This document shows, in pieces, positions 25,397-32,324 of a stretch of DNA of 64,000 nt. The stretch spans positions 186,001 to 250,000 of the forward strand of contig CACZXH010000007.1 in assembly GCA_902785065.1 (NCBI GenBank). Direction: 5' to 3'. Both the position numbers and the translations under genes were made by a program. The DNA comes from an uncultured Bacteroidia bacterium. GTDB taxonomy: Bacteria > Bacteroidota > Bacteroidia > Bacteroidales > UBA932. The notes beneath the pieces are model-generated. The model saw only the letters and a program-made list of their open reading frames with translations, made no database searches and was not told the DNA's origin. How positions within the stretch are numbered: position 1 is the stretch's first letter; each line of letters begins with the position of its first letter.

Positions 25397-25858
25397 CTAT
25401 TTCTTTGCGGAAAGTTTCGCTGCGGTTGCCTGGAACGTTTCGTCTCCCATGAGGGTGGACGCGCGACGTTCCTTGGGCCAGATTTCGATCTTGTAACCGA
25501 CCCCCGCGAACACGACTTCCTTGGTGATACCTGTCTGTTCAAGCAGTTCCGAAGGAATGTTCAGGCGGCCGAGTTTCCCGTCCGGGACGACATAATAGAC
25601 GCCGTCGTTGAATTTGCTCCAGAACGCGGCGTGTTCGGGATTGAGTTCAGGGTCGAGTCCTTCCAGGACCTGGTCGCACCTGCGGTCCCACTCTGCGCGG
25701 GTGAACAGGTTCAGGCAGTTGCCCTGGACGCTCTTCTTGACAACCAGGGTCATGTCTTCCTCGCCCGTCCGGACGAACTCGTCCCGGAAGACGGCCGGGA
25801 ACACGATGCGTCCCTTGTCGTCCACCTTGCCGAATGCATTTCCGCGGAATCTGACCAT
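25397..25858 (-). CDS. mraZ: Transcriptional regulator MraZ
   Basis: MraZ (153 residues) is a double AbrB-fold DNA-binding protein that represses the dcw operon. Two copies of the family motif are seen: GKVDDKGRIVFPAVFRDEF (about 10-28) and GKLGRLNIPSELLEQTGI (about 94-111). It is first in the cluster, and four TGGR repeats with 10-bp spacing lie upstream of its promoter, fitting autoregulation. Confidence 0.95.
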   Translation of the reverse strand: MVRFRGNAFGKVDDKGRIVFPAVFRDEFVRTGEEDMTLVVKKSVQGNCLNLFTRAEWDRRCDQVLEGLDPELNPEHAAFWSKFNDGVYYVVPDGKLGRLNIPSELLEQTGITKEVVFAGVGYKIEIWPKERRASTLMGDETFQATAAKLSAKK

Positions 25859-25899
25859 GGTTTTTCAGTGTTGAACTTATCTTTCTTTCACGCTGAGTG

Positions 25900-25907
25900 C
25901 AAAGTTA
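25900..25907 (-). promoter_or_regulatory. dcw cluster promoter -7 box
   Basis: The minus strand reads TAACTTTG, 42 bases before the mraZ ATG. It is the only TAnnTTTG match upstream of mraZ and would drive the whole mraZ-to-ftsZ operon. Confidence 0.65.
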
Positions 25908-25917
25908 AGAAAATCCT

Positions 25918-25951
25918 TCCATTTTCACCCATAATTTTCCAAATTTTTCCA
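25918..25951 (-). promoter_or_regulatory. Probable MraZ operator: four TGGR repeats at 10-bp spacing
   Basis: On the minus strand TGGA, TGGA, TGGG and TGGA begin at 25951, 25941, 25931 and 25921, exactly 10 bp apart, immediately upstream of the -7 box and covering the -33 region. E. coli and other MraZ proteins bind direct TGGGN repeats separated by 5 bases, the same 10-bp period. Binding here is inferred. Confidence 0.7.
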
Positions 25952-25958
25952 CAAAAAG

Positions 25959-25981
25959 TTATCAACAGGCACTGTGGATAT
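25959..25981. other. Inverted pair of DnaA-box-like sequences
   Basis: TTATCAACA at 25959-25967 and, on the other strand, ATATCCACA at 25981-25973 each differ by one base from TTATCCACA. They lie between the divergent mraZ and 26072 promoters. Two near-matches in AT-rich DNA could be chance. Confidence 0.3.
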
Positions 25982-26029
25982 CTGTAGGGCGTTTTTGGGA
26001 ATATTCACGAGATATTCGGAAATATTGAT

Positions 26030-26037
26030 TAACTTTG
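26030..26037 (+). promoter_or_regulatory. Promoter -7 box for the 26072-32324 operon
   Basis: TAACTTTG matches TAnnTTTG and lies 34 bases before the ATG at 26072, back-to-back with the mraZ promoter region. No -33 box at standard spacing was seen. Confidence 0.55.
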
Positions 26038-26071
26038 CATATTCTGGCGCAGTGTGCGTCAGGGGCTAAAA

Positions 26072-28141
26072 ATGAACAGGAAAGGCACTATCATAGCGAT
26101 CGTCGCCATTGCGCTGATGCTGGCGGGCATCGCGTGGGCGGTGAGCCGCCTCTACCGGGAGGACAAGCCCCGGCAGGCATCGGCCAATACCGAATACCCG
26201 CTCCTGCGGGCTGTCCCGGCCGACGCGGCTGCGGTGTTCTGTTTCGACGGCAGCGCGAAGGCGCAGAGCATCCTGGCGGATTCCGTCGGCGTTCTCAAGG
26301 CCTTCCTTGCGCCGGAAGATCCTGCGCTGATGGCCTACCTGGCCAAGGCCGGGGAGAGCCGCATGCTGGTTTCCCTGCACAACAGTGGCTCGCTGGTCCC
26401 GCTTGTTGCGGCGGAGCTCGCCTCGGCCGATTCCCTCCTCCTCGCACCCTATGAGACCCTGGCTGCGAAGGCCGGCCTCAAAACAGCGTACCAGGACGGC
26501 CTTCTCCTGGCCTCCCGCTCCGAAACGCTCCTGGGTTCCGCCCGCCGCCATCTGGATGAGGGCATCTGTATCCTTGAGGCCCCGGGCCTGGAAGAACTGA
26601 CCACCCGCATCGGCGGTGCCGCAGTAGCCTTCCTGTCGGCCCGCCAGACCCCGAAGCTTCTCCAGACCTGGTCCACCGCCCGGATCCGCCAGCACACGGA
26701 CTTTGTCCGCACCCTGGCTGACTGGACCGCCTTCGAGCTGGCCGCGGCCGACGGCAAGCACATGGTCCTGAAAGGGACCTCCGCCATCCCGGAGAAGGGT
26801 ACGAGTTTCCTGCGGGCTTTCCGTGGGCTCAAGATGCCGGTGGCTTCCTTCGGGGACGCCCTTCCTTATTTTGCCGATTACGCTGTCTCTATCCCCGTTG
26901 GGGATGTGTCCTCCTACCTGGAGCGCTACCGTTCCTTCCAGGATGCGAAGGGGAAGCTCAATCCTTATGACAAAGCACTGAAAGACAAGGCCGGACGGGC
27001 CATGGCGCCTGAACAGTGGGCCCTCCACTTCGGGATCAAGGAAGTCGTCCGCGCCGCTTATCAGCTGGACGGCATCCAGCAGCACATCGTCCTGGTGCGT
27101 TCCGGCCGGGATATCCCGTCGGGAAGCAATGCTTACCGGGGCAACTTGGCCACCCTCTTCGGCCGGCTGTTCGACGTCGTGGACACGGTGTGCGTATCCC
27201 TGCCCGGCCACTGGACCGTCATGGGCAGCGCCCCGGCCACGGACCCGTTCCTGGACAAGAAGTTCCTGGATTATCCGCTCCGGGAGCGGTTGTCCGACGC
27301 AGGCCTCTCGATGCCGGCCGGTATCGTGGCCTACGCCTCGGCCACGGACTTCCCGGCCGTGCTCACGGACCTTTTCTCGGCTGCGCCCGCCCGGGCCGTC
27401 GGCGCCTACGTGACCGGATCGGCCTACGCCCCGGCGCTCGCCGGCGTGGACCTGTCCTCCGGCGATCCGGACATCCGTGTCTCGCTGGACAAGCGCGCGC
27501 TCAAGGGCAACAAGGTGCAGGTGCTCGAGCGGGACACCACCGTGGTCATTCCCACCGGTCCCTTCCCGGTCCTGAACGGGGAAACCGGCAAGACGAACTC
27601 CTTCTACCAGAATGCGAACCTCTACCTGTGCCTGAACGATGAGAACGGCAAGGGCCTCTGGGGCGTTCCGTTCAAGCAGCCCATCTGCGGCTACGTGGAG
27701 AGCATCGACTATTACGGGAACGGCAAGATCCAGTTCCTGTTCGCCGCCGGGCAGGGCCTGTACCTGCTGGACCGCCTGGGCCGCTTCGTGAAGGACTTCC
27801 CGGCGGACCTCGGCAAGCCGGTCCTCCTGGGCCCGAAGGCCTATGACTTCACGGGCGCGCACGGGTATACGGTGATGGTCCTCCATCAGGACAATTCGCT
27901 GGAAATGTACAACCTCCACGGCCAGAAACCGGCCGCCTGGAAAGGCATCTACGCCCCCGAGACGGTCAAGGCGCTTCCGGAACTCCTGGAGGTCAAGGAC
28001 AAGAAATACTGGGTGGTCCGCACGTCCATCCGTACCCTCGTGTACGGCTTCGACGGCGGCGATCCCTCCCAGATCACTCCTACCTCCCGCGGCATCTCCG
28101 TCGAGTGCTACGACGGCAAGACCCGGGACATCAAACTGTAA
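26072..28141 (+). CDS. Membrane-anchored protein of unknown function, beta-rich C-terminus
   Basis: This 689-residue protein begins with one signal-anchor helix (about 6-25), so the bulk is periplasmic. I do not recognise a family with confidence. The C-terminal third (about 510-689) has repeating short blocks such as LLDRLGRFVKDFPADL and VMVLHQDNSLEMYNL, typical of a WD/PQQ-like beta-propeller. No catalytic motif or metal site stands out. It heads an operon with an acyl-CoA synthetase, a dCMP deaminase, an S41 protease and shikimate kinase. The start at 26072 gives the charged N-terminus MNRKGTII; an earlier ATG at 26054 is less likely. Confidence 0.75.
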   Translation: MNRKGTIIAIVAIALMLAGIAWAVSRLYREDKPRQASANTEYPLLRAVPADAAAVFCFDGSAKAQSILADSVGVLKAFLAPEDPALMAYLAKAGESRMLVSLHNSGSLVPLVAAELASADSLLLAPYETLAAKAGLKTAYQDGLLLASRSETLLGSARRHLDEGICILEAPGLEELTTRIGGAAVAFLSARQTPKLLQTWSTARIRQHTDFVRTLADWTAFELAAADGKHMVLKGTSAIPEKGTSFLRAFRGLKMPVASFGDALPYFADYAVSIPVGDVSSYLERYRSFQDAKGKLNPYDKALKDKAGRAMAPEQWALHFGIKEVVRAAYQLDGIQQHIVLVRSGRDIPSGSNAYRGNLATLFGRLFDVVDTVCVSLPGHWTVMGSAPATDPFLDKKFLDYPLRERLSDAGLSMPAGIVAYASATDFPAVLTDLFSAAPARAVGAYVTGSAYAPALAGVDLSSGDPDIRVSLDKRALKGNKVQVLERDTTVVIPTGPFPVLNGETGKTNSFYQNANLYLCLNDENGKGLWGVPFKQPICGYVESIDYYGNGKIQFLFAAGQGLYLLDRLGRFVKDFPADLGKPVLLGPKAYDFTGAHGYTVMVLHQDNSLEMYNLHGQKPAAWKGIYAPETVKALPELLEVKDKKYWVVRTSIRTLVYGFDGGDPSQITPTSRGISVECYDGKTRDIKL

Positions 28142-28170
28142 GTACTGAAACCGACCTTAACAACCTGAAA

Positions 28171-29832
28171 ATGGAATTCAAATCCGTCAACAAGATCATT
28201 GAGAGCAGCTTCCGGGAAAACTGGGACCGTCCCGCCCTCTCCAACTACCAGGGTGTGACGCTCAACTACCGGGACGTGGCGCGCCGGATTGCCAAACTGC
28301 ACATCGCCTTCGAGCAGTGCGGGCTCCAGCGGGGCGACAAAGTCGCCATCTGCTCCCGCAACCAGGCGAACTGGGGCGTGAGTTTCCTCGCCGCCCTTAC
28401 CTACGGCGCCGTGGCCGTGCCCATCCTGCATGAGTTCAAGGCCGGCAACATCCACTACCTGGTGAACCATTCCGAGGCCCGCGTCCTGTTCGTGGATGAG
28501 GTCATTTGGGAAGGTCTCACCCAGGATGAGATGCCCGGTCTCTCGGTCGTCGTCCAGATCAATACCTTCAAGTTCCTGTATGCCGACACCGAAGAACGTC
28601 AGAACGTACGTGAGCACTTGAACGAGTCTTTCGGCAAGAAGTATCCCGACTATTTCGGTCCCGAGCACTTGGATTATTATGAGGACAGCCCCGAGGAACT
28701 GGCGGTCATCAACTATACCTCCGGTACTTCCGGCTTCTCCAAGGGGGTCATGATTCCGTACCGGGCCCTGTACTCCAACATCGACTTCGCGAAGAACGAC
28801 GCCTGCCCGATGCTGAAACCCGGCATGCAGTGCGTGTCCATGCTCCCGTCGGCCCACATGTACGGCATGATGTTCGAGTTCCTTTATGAGATGACCTGCG
28901 GCATGCACGTGCACTTCCTGAGCCGCGTCCCCAGCCCCAAGATCATCATGAAGGCCTTCTCCGAGATCCATCCCGACATTATCATCGCCGTCCCGCTGGT
29001 GATGGAAAAGGTGTACAAGACCAAGCTCAAGCCGCTCATCGACCGCCGCAAGATCAAGCTCCTCATGAGCATTCCGGTGCTGGACAAGGTGATCGCCAAG
29101 CGCTTCTGCACCGAACTCACGACCGCTTTCGGCGGCCAGTTCGAGGAAGTGATCCTGGGCGGCGCCGCCTTCAATCCGGAGGTGGAGCAGTTCCTGCACA
29201 GGATCGGCTTCCATTATACGGTGGGCTACGGCATGACCGAGTGCGCCCCGATCATCGGCTACGCGCACTGGAACAAGGTGAAAGTGGGCTCTGCCGGCCG
29301 CGCGGCCAAGAACATGCTGATCCGCATCGACTCCCCGGATCCCCGCAACATCCCGGGCGAGGTGCAGGTCAGCGGCCCGAACGTGTGCCTGGGCTATTTC
29401 AAGAACGAGCAAGCCACCCGGGATTCCTTCACGGAGGACGGATGGTTCCGCACCGGCGACATGGGTATCATTGACGAGGACGGCTATCTGTTCCTGCGCG
29501 GCCGCTCCAAGTGCATGATCCTGGGCCCTTCCGGCCAGAATATCTATCCGGAGGAGCTCGAGGCCGTGATCAACAACTACACCTACGTCGTGGACTCCCT
29601 CGTCGTGGAGGATGACGGCGGACTGACCGCCCTCATCTATCCCGACTGGCATCAGGGCGAGCTGGACGGCATGACCCGTGACGCGCTCAAGGAGCGCCTC
29701 CTCAGCGTCCTCCCGGATATCAATTCCGAGCTCCCGAAATATGCGCAGATCCGCAAGGTCGAGTTCATGCCCGAGGACTTCGAGCGCACCCCCAAGAAGA
29801 GCATCAAGCGTTACCTGTACCAGCGCAACTAA
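28171..29832 (+). CDS. AMP-forming acyl-CoA synthetase (long-chain fatty acid--CoA ligase type)
   Basis: This 553-residue ANL-superfamily enzyme activates a carboxylic acid, probably a fatty acid, as acyl-AMP and then acyl-CoA. The P-loop is INYTSGTSGFSKGVM (about 191-205). VGYGMTECAPIIGY (A5), WFRTGDMG (A7), GRSKCMILGPSGQNIYPEE (A8 hinge) and a C-terminal Lys in TPKKSIKRYLY (A10) are present. No signal or membrane helix. Chain length cannot be predicted. The stop overlaps the next start in TAATG. Confidence 0.9.
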   Translation: MEFKSVNKIIESSFRENWDRPALSNYQGVTLNYRDVARRIAKLHIAFEQCGLQRGDKVAICSRNQANWGVSFLAALTYGAVAVPILHEFKAGNIHYLVNHSEARVLFVDEVIWEGLTQDEMPGLSVVVQINTFKFLYADTEERQNVREHLNESFGKKYPDYFGPEHLDYYEDSPEELAVINYTSGTSGFSKGVMIPYRALYSNIDFAKNDACPMLKPGMQCVSMLPSAHMYGMMFEFLYEMTCGMHVHFLSRVPSPKIIMKAFSEIHPDIIIAVPLVMEKVYKTKLKPLIDRRKIKLLMSIPVLDKVIAKRFCTELTTAFGGQFEEVILGGAAFNPEVEQFLHRIGFHYTVGYGMTECAPIIGYAHWNKVKVGSAGRAAKNMLIRIDSPDPRNIPGEVQVSGPNVCLGYFKNEQATRDSFTEDGWFRTGDMGIIDEDGYLFLRGRSKCMILGPSGQNIYPEELEAVINNYTYVVDSLVVEDDGGLTALIYPDWHQGELDGMTRDALKERLLSVLPDINSELPKYAQIRKVEFMPEDFERTPKKSIKRYLYQRN

Positions 29833-30233
29833 TGGAAAAATTCGACCACAGCTATCTGGAAATGGCGGCCATCTGGGCGCAGAACTCCTATTGCAAGCGC
29901 CGCAAGGTGGGCGCCCTCCTCGTGAAGGACCGGATGATCATTTCAGACGGGTACAACGGCACCCCTTCCGGCTTCGAGAATATCTGCGAGGAAGACGGCG
30001 TGACCAAACCTTATGTCCTGCACGCGGAGGCCAATGCCATCACCAAGGTGGCGAAGTCCGGCAACAGCAGCGAGGGCGCCACGCTTTACGTGACGGCGTC
30101 GCCCTGCCTGGAATGCTCCAAGTTGATCATCCAGTCCGGCATCAAGCGCGTGGTCTACCGGGACGAGTACCGGCTGACGGACGGGATCGACCTGCTCCGC
30201 CGGGCCGGTATCGAGGTGGAAAGAGTGGACTGA
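29832..30233 (+). CDS. dCMP deaminase family protein
   Basis: A zinc-dependent deaminase of 133 residues, with the catalytic HAEANAI (about 67-73) and the metal ligands SPCLEC about 30 residues later. The N-terminal WAQNSYCKRRKVGALLV and YNGTPSGFENICEE loops are typical of dCMP deaminase/ComEB rather than cytidine deaminase. It would supply dUMP for thymidylate synthesis. Translation is coupled to the preceding gene through TAATG. Confidence 0.9.
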   Translation: MEKFDHSYLEMAAIWAQNSYCKRRKVGALLVKDRMIISDGYNGTPSGFENICEEDGVTKPYVLHAEANAITKVAKSGNSSEGATLYVTASPCLECSKLIIQSGIKRVVYRDEYRLTDGIDLLRRAGIEVERVD

Positions 30234-30240
30234 CGCCGGT

Positions 30241-31830
30241 ATGGAGAACAAAAAGCAAAGCTGGATCCGCATCGTGGAGGTCCTGCTGGGCGTGTTGCTC
30301 GGCGTGGTCCTCACGCTCACGGTCGTCCGTTACCGGGAGAGCCGCCGCATCCTCAGCGCCAAGTACATCGAGTGGCGGAAACTGAACCTCATCCTGGACG
30401 AGATCGAGAAGAACTATGTCGATACCATCGACCAGGCCGGGGTGACGGACGCCGCCATCGCCGGGGCCCTGGCGCAGCTGGACCCGCACTCGGTGTACTT
30501 GCCGCCCGTGAAACGGCAGCAGGCCGACGAGGAGCTGGCCGGCAATTTCGAGGGGATCGGCATTCAGTTCAACGTGCCGAACGACACGGCCATCGTGCTG
30601 GAGGTGATTGCCGGCGGTCCGGCCGAAAAGGCGGGCATGCTGCCCGGCGACCGGCTCCTGAAGGTGGACGACAAGGTCATTGCCGGCGTGAAGTTCCCGC
30701 AGGACAGCATGGTCCGGCGGATGAAAGGCCCGTCCGGGACCAAGGTCCTCGTGACCGTGGGCCGCGGCCGGGACGTCATCCCCTTCGAGATCGTCCGCGG
30801 CAAGATTCCGCTGCACAGCATCGACGCCGCCTTCATGGTGGATGACACCATCGGTTACGTGCGGCTCGCGAAGTTCTCTTCCGCCACACGGAAGGATTTC
30901 ATCGAGGCCTACACGGGCCTGTTGGGGCAGGGCATGAAGCATCTGATGATGGACCTTCGGGACAATTCCGGCGGATTCCTGGAACAGGCGCTGTTGCTGT
31001 CCAACGAATTCCTGTCCAAGGGCGATACCATTGTCTATATGGAAGGCCTGCACCGGCCGCGCGAGGTGTTCCGGGCCGACGGCCGGGGCAAACTCAAGGA
31101 CATCGGCCTGACTGTCCTCATCAGCGAGAACTCGGCCTCCTCCAGCGAAATCTTCGCCGGGGCCATCCAGGACAATGACCGTGGCACCATTGTCGGCCGC
31201 CGGTCCTTCGGCAAGGGCCTCGTGCAGGAGCAGTTCGCCTTCACGGACGAATCCGGCCTGCGGCTCACCGTGGCGCGGTTCTACACGCCTTCCGGCCGCT
31301 GTATCCAGAAGCCGTATGACGACTACGAGTACGACATCTACAACCGGTACACGGGCGGTGAAGTCTTCTCGGCCGACAGCGTGAAACTGAATACCGAGGA
31401 TGTCCACCACACCCGGAGCGGTCGTGTCGTGTACGGCGGTGGCGGCATCATGCCGGATGTGTTCGTGCCTGTGGACACGACCCGCGCATCGGCCTTCTAT
31501 ATCGCCTGCAACCGGAAAACCACGCAAATGCGCTTCGCCGCCGCGATGTTCGACAAGTATTCGAAACGGCTCCTCGCCATCGACAACTATCCGGATATGG
31601 ACGCTTTCCTGAAACGGATCGACATTCCCGGCGAGTTCCGCCGCTTCGCGCTGAACCGTGACGGAATTACGGTCTCCGACGCGGAATACGCGGAGACGCT
31701 CGAGTACCTGCAGCCTCAGTTGAACGCCCTCGTCGCCCGTTACTCGAAGCTGAACGAAAACGCGTTCTACAAGTACTATCTGCCCGTGGACACCACCGTG
31801 GAGGCGGCCCTCAAGTCCATCCGGGAATGA
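30241..31830 (+). CDS. S41 family C-terminal processing peptidase
   Basis: A tail-specific serine protease of 529 residues with an N-terminal signal anchor (about 12-28), a PDZ domain around GIGIQFNVPNDTAIVLEVI to VGRGRDVIPF, and the S41 catalytic domain. The Ser-Lys dyad is in SENSASSSEIFAGAI (near 302) and RRSFGKGLVQEQ (near 325). Such proteases clip periplasmic proteins at their C-terminus. The end overlaps aroK by four bases. Confidence 0.93.
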   Translation: MENKKQSWIRIVEVLLGVLLGVVLTLTVVRYRESRRILSAKYIEWRKLNLILDEIEKNYVDTIDQAGVTDAAIAGALAQLDPHSVYLPPVKRQQADEELAGNFEGIGIQFNVPNDTAIVLEVIAGGPAEKAGMLPGDRLLKVDDKVIAGVKFPQDSMVRRMKGPSGTKVLVTVGRGRDVIPFEIVRGKIPLHSIDAAFMVDDTIGYVRLAKFSSATRKDFIEAYTGLLGQGMKHLMMDLRDNSGGFLEQALLLSNEFLSKGDTIVYMEGLHRPREVFRADGRGKLKDIGLTVLISENSASSSEIFAGAIQDNDRGTIVGRRSFGKGLVQEQFAFTDESGLRLTVARFYTPSGRCIQKPYDDYEYDIYNRYTGGEVFSADSVKLNTEDVHHTRSGRVVYGGGGIMPDVFVPVDTTRASAFYIACNRKTTQMRFAAAMFDKYSKRLLAIDNYPDMDAFLKRIDIPGEFRRFALNRDGITVSDAEYAETLEYLQPQLNALVARYSKLNENAFYKYYLPVDTTVEAALKSIRE

Positions 31831-32324
31831 TGATCGCCCTCACAGGCTTCATGGGAAGCGGAAAGACAACAGTCGGGAAGGTCCTCGCGGACTTTCTCGG
31901 CTGTCCTTTTATGGACCTGGACGACCTGGTCGTGAAGAAAGTGGGGAAGAGTATTCCCGATATCTTTGCGCAGGACGGGGAACCGGCTTTCCGCCAGTTG
32001 GAGGCCCAGGTACTGCGGAAAACCGTAGAGAAATACGCGGAAAGCACGGCCGTGCTGGCCCTCGGCGGCGGCGCCGTCCTGGCGCCCGCCTCGGCCGCCC
32101 TCCTGCACGAAAAAACCGTCTGCATCTACCTCAGAGCCTCCCTGGAAACCCTGCTGGCCCGGTTGGAAGGTGAGACCGCCGGCCGCCCGCTCGCGGATGC
32201 TTCTCTCGCCGACCGCCTCGCTGCACGCGAGCCCATCTACGAAAAAACCGCCCATGTCGTGATCGACACGGACGGTCTGTCTCCGGACGAGGTCGCGGAC
32301 GAGATCATCATCTCGGCCCTCTAG
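31827..32324 (+). CDS. aroK: Shikimate kinase
   Basis: This 165-residue P-loop kinase phosphorylates shikimate in aromatic amino acid synthesis. LTGFMGSGKTTVGKVLA, MDLDDLVVKK (DD shikimate-binding) and LALGGGAVL are diagnostic, and the lid Arg lies in GRPLAD. The start overlaps the S41 stop, and its TAG shares CTAG with the convergent parC stop. Confidence 0.95.
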   Translation: MMIALTGFMGSGKTTVGKVLADFLGCPFMDLDDLVVKKVGKSIPDIFAQDGEPAFRQLEAQVLRKTVEKYAESTAVLALGGGAVLAPASAALLHEKTVCIYLRASLETLLARLEGETAGRPLADASLADRLAAREPIYEKTAHVVIDTDGLSPDEVADEIIISAL

